Part shown: positions 24,218 to 35,003 of the stretch, piece after piece
Position numbering within the stretch: the first letter of the stretch is position 1
Layout: every line of letters starts with the position of its first letter
Source of the DNA: Trichodelitschia bisporula
Lineage: Eukaryota; Ascomycota; Dothideomycetes; Phaeotrichales; Phaeotrichaceae
NCBI GenBank assembly: GCA_010356995.1
Contig: ML996701.1
Span: 219,974-283,973 of the forward strand
Length of the DNA stretch: 64,000 nucleotides
Direction: 5' to 3'
Translations under genes and position numbers: made by a program
Notes under the pieces: model-generated
Told to the model about the DNA's origin: nothing
Seen by the model: the letters and a program-made list of their open reading frames with translations, nothing else
Database searches by the model: none

Positions 24218-27200
24218 ATGGCATCTTCAAGCGCCGCATCCGGCACCCAAGGTCCCGACCACGACCCAGTCCATCAGCCAGACGCCGAACCTGATCTAAT
24301 GAACGACCCTGCCTTTGCCGTAAACGCATCAGACGCTCTCCGTGGACCAGATGATGTTGATACTTGCCGCATATGCAGAGGAGAGGGCACCAGGATGGAG
24401 CCGCTGTTCTACCCATGCAAATGCAGCGGGAGCATCAAGTTTGTGCACCAAAACTGCCTCATGGAATGGCTTTCGCATTCTCAAAAGAAACATTGCGAGC
24501 TCTGCAAGACTCCTTTCCGCTTCACCAAGCTCTACCACGCCAACATGCCGAAGACCCTACCTACGGCGATATTTATCCGTAGAGCGCTACTGCACCTCTT
24601 GTCACACCTTACAATATGGCTGCGTGGCCTCCTCGTCTTTTCTGCCTGGGTGGTATGTTTACCATGGTGCATGCGATACGCATGGCGCATCCTCTTTTGG
24701 TTTGGCGATGCTGGGTGGGCAAGGGACTATACTCTCCCGTCTCCTTTTAACGGCTCGGGTATCTTAGCTCCATCGGCCACTGAAGCGTTGCCTCTGCCAG
24801 TGTCAAATGTGACCAATGTCACGGTACCGAAACTCCTTCAGATACATTCCCAAACGCTCAATCTCAGTCATACCGAACCGATGATGTACCGATTTGTCAA
24901 GACAATCATCACGCACTTGGCTGAGCACTTCAAACGACTGGACTTTCCCGAGTCCCCAAACTCAAACTCCACTACCAGCCAGAGCTTCGTTGACATGGCG
25001 CATCAAAGGCAGTCGTCAATCCTCTCCGAGGTACCGCTATTAAAATCTCTGACGCGCTCGGTGACCTTCAACCGGGTAGTCATCGACATTCTCGAAGGGT
25101 TAATAATCACGCTCTCTGTCGTTGTCGCCTTCATCTTGATATTTCTCATCCGAGAGTGGGTTGTCCAACAGCAACCTGTCGCCGACATGGCAGCTGGTGA
25201 TGCGGATCATGCCTTAGCCCAAGCGGGCGGACAGGTTCACGATTCTGATGAAGAAGGAGATGTCAGCGATGATGATGGTGGTGAGTCAGGCTCTGAGGAA
25301 GATGATAGTGATTCGTCCACGGAGCATTCCGACGCTAGCCAACCTGCGGAGGAGAACGCACCGCATGATTCTGAGATGGACAGTATAGCCGCCCAGGCCC
25401 CTTCCACCGCAGATAGGAGCTCGCCTAAGCCTTCGGAGTGGACATCCACGGATTCATCTCCACCCAGCCCGCGTCCATCCATGCCAGCTCGAGACGTATC
25501 CTCAAAGGCCACCGAAATCAGGAGGGAGCTGGACGAGATGCTAGAGGAAGGAAGAGAAGCGCTCGAGGATGACAGGCATCAACTTCGTGAAGCACGCACG
25601 GAATATGAAGCAATACGGGAAGAGATGATCAAGCAGCTTGATGAGGAGATTGAGATCGCAAATCTTCGGGCGCGTGATGATCGGTCAGAAGCTGAAGGAG
25701 AGCAATTCTCTACAAACAGTACAGAGAGCTGGCAAAGCGTTGCTGACCCCTCAACCGAGTTTTACGAGCCAGCGACACGAGAGGGCCAACAGGAATGTCA
25801 ACGTGATCCACAAGGGAAAGGCAAATCGCCAGTCTACTATCCCCTCGACGAGTCTTCTAGGTTGGAGCACGGCGAATCTAGCGGGCAGCCTGTTGTTCTG
25901 CAATCCGATGACAGACAGGAAACCTCTCCCCGAGGAACTGTGGAAGAGGAACATGTCGACGTGAATGACGAAATTGCTCTCCACATCCAGCGTGCTGCGG
26001 AAAACTCAGCGTCAGAGCAAGCGGCAGAACCCGTGACACCTACTGTTCAAGGACCACCTGTCAACAGACCACTCTTCGAGCGCTTGGCCGATTGGTTCTG
26101 GGGCGACATCGCCCCTGAACCAGCCATCGGTCTGCCAGCCGATGGCGAAAATGACGGGCATATTGTCGAGAACCCCGAGAACGAGGCGCCATTTGTCCCC
26201 TTCGCGCAAGCACGGCCCATCCTAGCTCGCGATCAGCGTCCGGAGTTAGCTCAAGAGCCGCAGGCAGAAGCGTTCGCAGCACAGCCTGCCCTCGAAGGCA
26301 ACGATCAAGACGCCATTGATGACGCTGAGGACCTGGAAGGAATTCTGGAGCTAATTGGCATGCAAGGTCCTATCACCGGCTTGTTGCAGTATGTACTGTT
26401 CAGCGCCGTTCTGATCTTTGCCAGTGTTGTGGCTGCCGTATTCTTCCCTTACATCTCGGGCAAGATAGTTCTCATTTGCGTCGGTTCGCCCGCACTGCTC
26501 TACAGGGTTCCATTAGTGCTTGCTTCGACGCTTGCCGATGCCACAATCGACACCCTTTTAATTATCGGAGGCTACGTCACCTTTGGATTTCTCGAACTTC
26601 TCCGGTATGCCTCCACTAAGCTTCCTGTGGCTGCGATTTCCAACCAAGCCTCGGAGTCGGTTGCAATCCCAGCCAAAAATGAGGCTACTGCTGCATTGTA
26701 TCGACTGGGGAAGCTCTTTTATGCCACTACAACTGCCGATCCAATGGACTTTCTCCGCTTTTCAATGGCCTGTCACCAGTCTTTACGCTGGATGAAGTCT
26801 GGGTTGAAGTCTGGAATATACCTTCTGGCCGAGAACGTCGTCAGTCTAACTGGTGGCTCTATTGCCACATGGGAATCTTTGGCAACGGGCTTCACTCAAA
26901 GGTTATCCACCATCTCGGCGACCCTCTTTGACGATGTCCCAGCCTTTCTCATCAAACTTTTTACCACTGGGGCCGTGTCGATCAACATGAGCCCTCGCAT
27001 CGAACTTCAGCAAGACCCATCACTGGCGTACTGGAGCGCAGGTGACCGGACCCTCACGGTAATTCTTGGTTATACGTGCTTTGCTATCCTAGGTATCGTA
27101 TATCTGACCAAACTCGCGCCTCTCACATCCTCTAGGAGTGGTCAGCAGGTGGAGGGCGTCATTGTCGACCTTCTCCAACAGGCAGGTGGAGTGCTTAAGG

Positions 27201-28987
27201 TTATTTTGATCATCAGCATCGAGATGATAGCATTCCCACTTTTCTGCGGACTGCTCCTGGATCTGGCTCTCATGCCACTTTTCGAGGGTGCCACCGTTGC
27301 ATCGAGAATCAGCTTCACCATTGCGTCGCCATGGACGTCAGGCTTCGTTCATTGGTTCGTCGGAACCTGCTACATGTTCCACTTTGCACTTTTTGTATCG
27401 ATGTGTAGACGGATCATGAGGACCGGCGTTCTTTATTTTATCCGGGATCCGGACGACCCGACCTTCCACCCAGTGCGAGATGTCCTGGAGCGCAATGTCA
27501 TCATTCAGCTCCGTAAGATCGCCTTCAGTGCTATCGTATACGGAGCATTGATTGTCGTGTGCCTTGGCGGCGTTGTATGGGGCCTGTGGTACTCTTGCGA
27601 AGGATTGCTCCCAATCCATTGGAGCTCCAGCGAATCCGCCTTCGAGTTTCCTCTGGATATACTCTTTTTCAACTTCCTGACACCGGTGATTCTTCGATTT
27701 GCACAGCCTACGGACGGCCTGCGTGCCATGTACAAATGGTGGTTTCGCAAGTGTGCCCGGGCACTTCGCCTATCAGACTTCCTTTTCGGAATCAAGCGCA
27801 AGGATGAGCGGGGTCACAATGTCAGGCTCACCTGGAAAGCTTGGATTCTGCACCAAAATGGCAACGTGGATAATCCGACTGGCGCAATTCCGGAGGAGAG
27901 AAATCATGAAGTGTACTTCGTTCCGGACGGAAAGTTTGTTCGTGCGCCTTTTTCAGACCAACTCCGTATTCCGAAAGGTCAGCCGGTCTTCGTCGAGGTC
28001 GACAAGAAGAATCACAGGCTGGATGGCAAGCCAGATGATGAAGGAACACATGCCAGGAACTCTAAGCTGATCACAATGGTCTACATCCCGCCATGGTTCC
28101 GTGTCCGGATAGGGTTGTTCGTTCTCGCGGTCTGGCTGTTCGCCGCTGCCACCGGGATTTCGGTAACAATTGTGCCATTGCTCTTCGGGCGGAAATTATT
28201 GACAGCTTTCGTTACGCACACAACCGACGTCAACGATATCTACGCATTTTCCCTCGGCATATACGTCCTGGGCGGCACATTGTTTGTTGGATTACGCTAC
28301 AAGAGCTTGCTCCGTTTTTTCCAACGCACCTTGTGGTCGAGGTCGGTGTCACCTAGCCGTGCTCTCACTGCCACCGTCTCCTACGCCAAGCGCGTTGCTT
28401 CCGTCGTGTACGTCTACTCGGCATTGGGAATCGGATTACCGCTGTTGTTGGCTGTGCTTCTTGAGCTTTACGTCTTGATGCCGATCCATGCCGCGTTCGG
28501 GCCGGACGAGACACACATCATTCACATCATCCAGGACTGGACGCTAGGCATACTTTACGTCCGGATCGGCACTCGACTCTTCCTCTGGAACCCTGAGTCA
28601 CGGGCGGGACGGGCAGCACAGGCAGTAGTGCGTGATGGTTACCTCAACCCCAGCGCGAAGCTCGCGACAAGATGCTTCATTTTGCCCTCTCTCCTCGCGT
28701 TCTCCGTCCTGGTTGGTGGCCCGTATCTGGGAGCTTCGCTCCTCAATACCACTTACTTTTCGGGTGCGCCATCCGAGGAGAAAGTCCGGATCATGAGATG
28801 GGCTCATCCGTTTGCGCTGGGCATAGTGCTTGCCTTGTGGATAGGTGTCGTGACGGGTGCAGCAACCGAGAGGTGGAGGCAGAGAATCAAGGACGAGGTG
28901 TATCTGATTGGCGAGCGGCTGCACAATTTTGGGGAGAAAAGGGCATCTTCAGCGGCACAGCCTGCGCAGTTGAAGTTAAGCATGTAG
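24218..28987 (+). CDS. ssm4: Doa10/SSM4 (MARCH6)-type ER membrane E3 ubiquitin ligase
   Basis: A single exon of 1589 residues. The N-terminus carries a RING-CH (RINGv) finger of C4HC3 type: C50, C53, C67, C69, H77, C80, C93 and C96, with the family's CxCSGSIKFVHxxCL signature. Many hydrophobic segments follow (two soon after the RING, the rest after about residue 715), as in the polytopic Doa10 family. A long acidic, Ser/Glu-rich cytosolic spacer with coiled-coil character lies between about residues 325 and 700. The extreme C-terminus has the conserved element EVYLIGERLHNFGE, which in yeast Doa10 is needed for activity on some substrates. The family ubiquitinates soluble and membrane proteins in the ER/inner nuclear membrane for ERAD-C degradation, with Ubc6/Ubc7. 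It is longer than the yeast protein (1319), mainly through the acidic spacer. No frameshift or missing zinc ligand is seen. Confidence 0.95.
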   Translation: MASSSAASGTQGPDHDPVHQPDAEPDLMNDPAFAVNASDALRGPDDVDTCRICRGEGTRMEPLFYPCKCSGSIKFVHQNCLMEWLSHSQKKHCELCKTPFRFTKLYHANMPKTLPTAIFIRRALLHLLSHLTIWLRGLLVFSAWVVCLPWCMRYAWRILFWFGDAGWARDYTLPSPFNGSGILAPSATEALPLPVSNVTNVTVPKLLQIHSQTLNLSHTEPMMYRFVKTIITHLAEHFKRLDFPESPNSNSTTSQSFVDMAHQRQSSILSEVPLLKSLTRSVTFNRVVIDILEGLIITLSVVVAFILIFLIREWVVQQQPVADMAAGDADHALAQAGGQVHDSDEEGDVSDDDGGESGSEEDDSDSSTEHSDASQPAEENAPHDSEMDSIAAQAPSTADRSSPKPSEWTSTDSSPPSPRPSMPARDVSSKATEIRRELDEMLEEGREALEDDRHQLREARTEYEAIREEMIKQLDEEIEIANLRARDDRSEAEGEQFSTNSTESWQSVADPSTEFYEPATREGQQECQRDPQGKGKSPVYYPLDESSRLEHGESSGQPVVLQSDDRQETSPRGTVEEEHVDVNDEIALHIQRAAENSASEQAAEPVTPTVQGPPVNRPLFERLADWFWGDIAPEPAIGLPADGENDGHIVENPENEAPFVPFAQARPILARDQRPELAQEPQAEAFAAQPALEGNDQDAIDDAEDLEGILELIGMQGPITGLLQYVLFSAVLIFASVVAAVFFPYISGKIVLICVGSPALLYRVPLVLASTLADATIDTLLIIGGYVTFGFLELLRYASTKLPVAAISNQASESVAIPAKNEATAALYRLGKLFYATTTADPMDFLRFSMACHQSLRWMKSGLKSGIYLLAENVVSLTGGSIATWESLATGFTQRLSTISATLFDDVPAFLIKLFTTGAVSINMSPRIELQQDPSLAYWSAGDRTLTVILGYTCFAILGIVYLTKLAPLTSSRSGQQVEGVIVDLLQQAGGVLKVILIISIEMIAFPLFCGLLLDLALMPLFEGATVASRISFTIASPWTSGFVHWFVGTCYMFHFALFVSMCRRIMRTGVLYFIRDPDDPTFHPVRDVLERNVIIQLRKIAFSAIVYGALIVVCLGGVVWGLWYSCEGLLPIHWSSSESAFEFPLDILFFNFLTPVILRFAQPTDGLRAMYKWWFRKCARALRLSDFLFGIKRKDERGHNVRLTWKAWILHQNGNVDNPTGAIPEERNHEVYFVPDGKFVRAPFSDQLRIPKGQPVFVEVDKKNHRLDGKPDDEGTHARNSKLITMVYIPPWFRVRIGLFVLAVWLFAAATGISVTIVPLLFGRKLLTAFVTHTTDVNDIYAFSLGIYVLGGTLFVGLRYKSLLRFFQRTLWSRSVSPSRALTATVSYAKRVASVVYVYSALGIGLPLLLAVLLELYVLMPIHAAFGPDETHIIHIIQDWTLGILYVRIGTRLFLWNPESRAGRAAQAVVRDGYLNPSAKLATRCFILPSLLAFSVLVGGPYLGASLLNTTYFSGAPSEEKVRIMRWAHPFALGIVLALWIGVVTGAATERWRQRIKDEVYLIGERLHNFGEKRASSAAQPAQLKLSM

Positions 28988-29388
28988 TAGGCGTTATCAT
29001 TGCTCAGGCGTTCATGGCGGTGATCACAGGGTTTCTTCCAAGGGTTTCCTCTAGTCTAGAATGCGGTGAGCTGGCGTTGTAGTTGTACAATATCTCGTGA
29101 TTGCAGACAGACGGCATCTATGATGTACAACAGCTGAAGTGCTGGTACACTTTGACATAATATATCGATGCACACAGTATAAGGGTACCAGTTAGTCCAG
29201 AAACTGGAAAGCGGAAAATCAGCCATAATACCGTGCGGTTCATGCGGCAACGGCGTCAGCAGCGGCAATCCAATTGCCAAGACACAAAATCTTGGCGGTG
29301 GCTCAAGGGCTGGGAATTTTCCTTCCGCCAAACCACCAAGAACTTGGTTCAGCATACCGCCGAAGTATTTCGCAACAAGGCCTCAACA
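28988..29388. other. Short intergenic spacer before DBP9
   Basis: About 0.4 kb between the Doa10 stop and the helicase start, both on the plus strand. It must hold the Doa10 3' end and the DBP9 promoter. An in-frame open stretch runs upstream from the DBP9 ATG to about 29233, but it has no ATG of its own and is treated as leader. Confidence 0.5.
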
Positions 29389-31320
29389 ATGAAAAGGAAA
29401 CTGAATGACAACTATGTGCCGGAGGAGCAGCTTGAGCTGGCAACTGAAACACCAGATGTCGCTTTTACCGCGCTCGGATTGGATCCCCGCATCCTTAAAG
29501 CGATCGTCCGCCAGAAATTCGCGAAGCCGACTCTGGTTCAGTCGCGAGCCATCCCTCTTGCGCTTGAAGGGAAGGACATCGTAGGTATGGGATACTACAT
29601 CATTGTTATCACAGTCTCTCTCTAATTATTTGCAGCTCGGTCCAAAACTGGCTCAGGAAAGACCGCAGCCTATGTGCTCCCGATTCTCCAGTCTATCCTG
29701 AAGCTGAAAGCCAGCCCCACGTACAAGAAATGCGTATCTGCGCTTATACTCGTTCCCCGACGAGACTTGGCCAACCAAGTGACGAAGACGGTCGAGTCCT
29801 TCGCGGCGTTTTGCGCGCAGGACATACGGGTGGAGAACCTTACCTGGAAGGAGGACGACAATGTGCAGCGGGCGCGCCTCTCCAACTACCCGGACATCAT
29901 TGTCGCAACTCCTGGCCGGGCGGCAGTTCATCTCAACAACTCCGACTTGTCGCTCGAAGGACTTACGCATATTGTTATCGACGAGGCCGATCTAGTGCTC
30001 TCTTATGAGTACGGACAGGATCTTGATGACATCGCGAAAGCAGTTCCCAAGGGAGCTCAGGCTTTTCTTATGAGCGCGACTCTCAAGGCGGAGGCTGAAC
30101 TGGAAAAGCTCAAGGGCTTGTTCTGTCAGAATCCAGTGGTGCTGGAGCTGGATGAAGAGGAGAAGGAGTCCGGAACCGTGACGCAATACACTGTCAAATG
30201 CGCCGAAGATGAAAAGTTCTTGCTGGCATACACCATCTTTATGCTCAAACTGATCAAGGGAAAGACAATCATCTTCGTTGGCGATATCGATCGTTGCTAC
30301 AGGCTCAAACTTTTCTTGGAGCAGTTCGGGATTAAGAGCTGCGTTCTGAATTCCGAGCTCCCTGTCAACTCCCGTGTCCACGTTGTGGAACAGTTCAACA
30401 AGAACGTATACGACATTATCATTGCCACGGATGAGCATGAGGTCCTGGGCGACGAAGAGGGCAACGGAAGCAAAAGGCGGAAGACGGAGCAAGCACCAAC
30501 TGACGATACCGAGCCCACAGAGGATGCCACAACGGAAGATGCACCCGCCGAACCTGAAGCAGACGATGAGGATGCGACGGCGAAGATGCCCAAGAAGGAC
30601 AAAAAGGGCATTTCCAAGGCAAAGCAGGATAAGGACTATGGAGTTGCGCGCGGCATCGACTTCAGAAACGTTGCCTGCGTCCTGAATTTTGACCTCCCCA
30701 CCTCAAGCAAATCCTACACCCACCGTATCGGCAGAACCGCCCGCGCCGGCAAAACCGGCATGGCGCTTTCGTTTGTGGTCCCCAAGGAGCTTTACCGCAA
30801 ACACAAGCCGACTAGTATCCCGTCTGCAGAACACGACGAAGAGGTGCTCGCTCGGATCACCCGGCACCAAGAGAAGAAGGGCAACGAAATCAAGCCTTAC
30901 GCCTTTGACATGAAGAAGCTGGATGGCTTCCGCTACCGTCTGGGTGACGCCCTCCGCGCTGTCACCAACGGCGCCATCCGTGAGGCCCGCCTGCGCGAGC
31001 TGCGGCAGGAGCTCATCAAGAGCGAGAAGCTGAAGCGTCATTTTGAGGAGAACCCGGATGACCTGCGGCATCTAAGACACGACGGCGAGCTTAGGGCGGC
31101 GAAGGTCCAGGCACATATGCGCCATGTGCCGGAGTACCTGCTCCCCGAGGGCGGCAAGAAGGTCGCTCAGGAAGAGATTGGGTTTGTGGGGTTTACAAAA
31201 GAAAGTCAGAATCGGATTCGGAAGGCGAGAGCGATTCATAAGGCTAGGGGGAAAAATAAGCAGGCGGCGGCGCGTAAGGCGAATCCGCTTCAGTCGTTCA
31301 AGGCGAAGGGCCGAAAGTAG
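29389..31320 (+). CDS. dbp9: ATP-dependent RNA helicase Dbp9
   Basis: Two exons, 29389-29584 and 29636-31320 (51-bp intron), give 626 residues. The intron splits motif I cleanly: joining restores [10 protein letters not shown] at about 66-75. The Q motif lies around F26-Q51, Walker B is DEAD at 181-184, and motif III is SAT at 212-214. The helicase C-terminal domain ends with [13 protein letters not shown]. Domain 2 is interrupted by a charged insert rich in Asp/Glu/Lys (about residues 345-420), as in the Dbp9 family. A basic C-terminal tail follows. Dbp9 acts in the nucleolus in early 60S pre-ribosome assembly (27S pre-rRNA processing) and works with Dbp6 in yeast. The start is the first ATG in frame (ACAATGAAAAGG), with A at -3. 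The gene converges on the CID-protein gene, with stops 234 bp apart. Confidence 0.95.
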
Positions 31321-31554
31321 GTTACAGCAGGTATCACTTTCAATCGGATAGCGGGGGATATTGGATAGACAAACTGTGCACATGAAGACATTGATTCAAG
31401 CGCAATGGAGCACGTAGTGAGTTGATCTTGCCGTGAAATGGTACTATTGATTCATCCGCCCATTACTTGATTTTCCACACCACGACAGCTCAGTCATAAC
31501 AAATAAATTACATAGATCCAGAGTGATGTACATATGCTTTCTTTCAGGGATATC

Positions 31555-33005
31555 TCACTTCCCTAGCATCTCCTCTACATCAGCATCGATTTCCCCCATG
31601 GATGTATCGTCGGCAAATGCGTCCAACTCGTCAGTGTTAGCGCTGTGAATCTTCCGCCGCTTCCCCTCCGGTTCGACTGAAGCCCCATTCGACTCTGGCG
31701 ACAAATGACGGCCTTGGCCAACACCACCGTTCGACACATATGCTCCGATTCCGGGAACGAACGAGTCGGGAAGTTCGTTATACGGCGGTGGAGCCGGCTC
31801 GAAAAACGTGTTCGGCTGCTCCTGCACGACGTCAGCACCGGTGGTGGTGACGAAGCCCTTCGGTGTGCCGACAGGCGTGAGGCTCTCAACCGGTGGAGGG
31901 GTAAGCGGCTCAGTATCGGGGCGTTCAGGTTCTTCGAGGCCCGGATGTTCGGCAGAGAGTCCACGCATGATGCTGTTTTCAATCTCACGCCGCTTCTCTT
32001 CTGCATTAGTAGCCTGCACTGCAATTTCAGCTGCCTTGGCCTCGTCCCGTTGCAAGCTCTCCTTTTGCTGGTGCACTAGCCTCTCCAGCCCGTCGAGAAG
32101 TGCCCTGCGTGCCTTGATGCTCTCTGCGACGGCACCCTCAGCGTTAGCGAGGGTCTTGATGAGAGCACTCAGTCGGGCAGCGTGGACAGGTGGCGTCGGT
32201 ACTGGGGCGTTGGGATCCATCTGTCTCATGTACTCCGACTGGGCATTCGTGACAGCAGGCTTAGCGAGAACCTCGGCCTTTGTGAGAGAAGCATGCGCGT
32301 TGACAGCAGGTTGGAAGTCGGGTGGGACAGAGCTCGCACTGGCTGCAAAAAGTGAGCCACCGAGCGCAGCTTTTTTTCCGGTACTTCGACTACGATCGAT
32401 TTCTGCGTAAGACAGCTGTCAGCAAATGCTGCATGAACCAGGCTGAGGAGTGTCTTACCATCAAGGCGCGCTTCGATATTCTGCTGTACGCTGAAGTCAA
32501 AGATGTGACGGCTCCGGAGCACTTCAATGACCCTCCTGATCTTCTGCTGGACGTCCATGGAAGCTCCCTTGTAGGCGGCGGCGATGCCCTCGGCGATGAT
32601 CTGACCGCGTTAGCGCAAACCGCTTTGTGGAAGCATAGAACATGGCACTTACAGGGGAGAATGCGCGGATGAAGTCCTCCTTCTTACGAGCCTTAGACTG
32701 CTGACACACTTCTGTTGCGATGTCAGTATCTGTTGAGCATCATCGCAAGGCAAAGGAAGTACCGTTCGCAAGATAGACGAGATTCAGTCGCTTTGACGCA
32801 TGGGAATCTTTCATCTTCTCAAGCCAGATCTGAGCGGTTCTATCGGCATAGCGCCTTTTATAAGGTCAGCGAATGCTCCAGCACCGTATCGAGGACGCCA
32901 GCAATACCGATGGAACATAACCCATTGGGAAACCGTAACGATGGCTTCTTGGGTGTCATTCAGGGCAGATAGCTTTGCCTTGACGGCATCGTCGGTATAC
33001 GACAT
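31555..33005 (-). CDS. rtt103: Rtt103-type CID (RNA polymerase II CTD-interacting) protein
   Basis: Five exons: 32908-33005, 32763-32854, 32653-32711, 32459-32600 and 31555-32402. Introns are 53, 51, 52 and 56 bp, and the product is 412 residues, close to yeast Rtt103 (409). The CID/RPR domain fills about residues 1-130, with HRRYADRTAQIWL, LVYLANEVCQQSK and RVIEVLRSRHIF helices. A coiled coil follows at about 185-250 and then a Pro-rich disordered tail with a basic GKRRKIHS patch. Rtt103 binds Ser2-phosphorylated CTD and recruits the Rat1 exonuclease for transcription termination; a similar role here follows from the family. Each intron interrupts the CID, and every phase is restored on joining. 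It shares a 0.37-kb divergent promoter with clathrin light chain. Confidence 0.93.
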
Positions 33006-33373
33006 GTTGGGAAAGAGGTCGTGATGAAAGAATTGGTAGGCAAACGAGATGCTGAGGTTGGGAGAGCTAGCGCGCGCAAGCGGTCGGCATCCTTTAAAAG
33101 GTGCAGTTTGCCAGGCACAGTACAATGCCTCTCAAACAATGAAAGACGAAAGCACGACCAGCTGTTCTTGGCTTTAAGGGTGGCCCGTGCCCACCGCAAA
33201 CCTCCGTACGAGCCCCGTTACCTGTGTTGAATGGCTATCACCACCGACACCACCATTTCCCACTGCGCTCCATCTCCACACTCCTTTTACAACGATCTAC
33301 TCGGCCTTTTCCTCCTACTGCTCCTCCCCTTCCCGAACCGCTCACCAGAATCCAACCACACCTTCCCGTCATC
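33006..33373. promoter_or_regulatory. Compact divergent promoter, rtt103 / clathrin light chain
   Basis: Only 368 bp separate two start codons facing away from each other, so the promoters must overlap or abut. The clathrin side (about 33235-33370) is strongly pyrimidine-rich, as in fungal leaders of well-expressed genes. No TATA box is evident. Confidence 0.6.
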
Positions 33374-34232
33374 ATGGCGGAGCGCTTCCCCTCGCTCGAG
33401 GAAATTGATGCCGGTAAGTACACATATCTCAGCTCATCTAGCTTCCATCGCTAATTAGTACTCCGTTGCAGGTCAGACGGAAGTACACGACATTGGTGCT
33501 GGTACGGGTAATGCCACTAGCTTCCTCGACCGTGAGCGCGCGCTCTTAGGCGACGATGCCGATCAGTTCGCGACACCAAACGACAATCTGGCCTCAGTTG
33601 AGGACGCTGGCGACGACGACCTGTTAGGCGGAGGCGCCAGCTATGACACCGCTAACGAGGAGATGTCTGGCTTTGAGAGCGCTTTTCCGGCGATAGATAC
33701 CACCAACGACGTAAGCACCAGCGCATCCACACATGCTCAGTGTTTGCCCCTAACTCCGTGCTAGCACATGGCACCCGGCGGCACAATCACTGGCTCGGCC
33801 TTCCTTCCCGGCGGTCCCATCCCCACGTCATACCCGCCGCCTTCGTTCGCCGAGCCCGAGGAGGAGCCCGATGTCATCCGTGAATGGCGCGAGCGTCGCG
33901 CCCTCGCCATCCAGCACCGCGATGAGATCTCGGCCGAGCGCAAGGCGCAGACAGTCAACGAGGCTCAGCAGGCCATTGACGACTTCTATGAGGCTTACAA
34001 TGACAAAAAGGACAAGCACGTTGCGCAAGCTCGCCAGGAGGCTGAAGAGTTCCTCAACTCCCGCGATGACACCACAGCTGGTGGCACAAGCTGGGAGCGC
34101 ATCGCGAAGCTTGTCGACCTCAGCGGCAAGGGTGTCAAGGGTGGTGCTGCCGGTGGGGGTAAGGAGCGCTTCCGGGAGCTGCTCCTCAGCCTGCGCAAGG
34201 ACGAGAATGCACCGGGCGCTTCGGGCTACTAA
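33374..34232 (+). CDS. clc1: Clathrin light chain
   Basis: Three exons, 33374-33413, 33472-33710 and 33765-34232 (introns 58 and 54 bp), give 248 residues. The protein starts MAERFPSLEEIDAGQTE. The N-terminal half is acidic and disordered, with many Asp/Glu and a short DDLLGGG stretch. The central helix, about residues 120-190, contains EPDVIREWRERRALAIQHRDE, the heavy-chain-binding heptad region conserved in clathrin light chains. A charged C-terminal helix with WERIAKLVDL and KERFRELLLSLRKDENAPG ends the protein, as in fungal orthologues. It is a subunit of the clathrin triskelion on endocytic and trans-Golgi vesicles. The first exon codes only 13 residues, a common layout for this gene. 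Confidence 0.95.
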
Positions 34233-35003
34233 TCGGTTGGCTCATATCAGACTGAAGGACTGATCCGGGCGACTTCGCAATGACATTGGTACAATCGGCT
34301 TTTTCACTGCTTGTTAGGGTATAGGCCTCGGAGCTCATGGCGTTGCGTCTTTATACATCGGGGAAGCGAGAAAATCCGGTTGTTTGATTGCAGGGACATG
34401 TGCATTGATCTTTCGTGAGGATAGCTATGTAGTATCTGTCCTTGTGTCGTCTTCAGTGATGTACGTGATTGTTGGGGTACCTGACAGAACGGCATCCGAT
34501 GACGTAGTGAACAACAAATCTTCGCGACGGTTTTATTGAAACTGTCCACCATGGTGTAGCTACTGATGACTTCTGACAGGTGTCATCTCAAGTTTACAAA
34601 GCTGTTCGCGACGTGGCGACCCCCACAGGGTTTATCCCGTGACATTGCCCTCTTTCAACTTCGGCTTGCCACTTGCCGGTCGCGGATCCCGAACTTTTTA
34701 ACTCGGTAAAATGCTTCATCTTCGGTATGGTCTAATAGCGTGAGTGCGTCGCAGAGTGATAAGTCTCCGTTTTCATTCACTCAAATCTCCCTAGATATAT
34801 CATCCTACCGGTCCAGATGGATTTGAGGAGAGATATCTAGACCCTGGTCCGCATTCCGTCATCGACTGAATATCATCGCCGCCCCGCACGCATTGTGACA
34901 TCGCATCAGAGTTGGATGTCAACAGCAACTCTTCAGAGTTGACTTTCTTCGTACAACACAATCTAGCATCCCAGTCGCATCGCTGCCATTGCAAAGAACA
35001 ATC
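34233..35003. other. Intergenic region, no gene seen
   Basis: About 0.77 kb between clathrin light chain and the hydrolase gene, both on the plus strand. I see no coding exon or RNA gene. The last 150 bp before 35004 should contain the hydrolase promoter and leader; an ATATAT-like sequence is seen near 34795. Confidence 0.4.
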
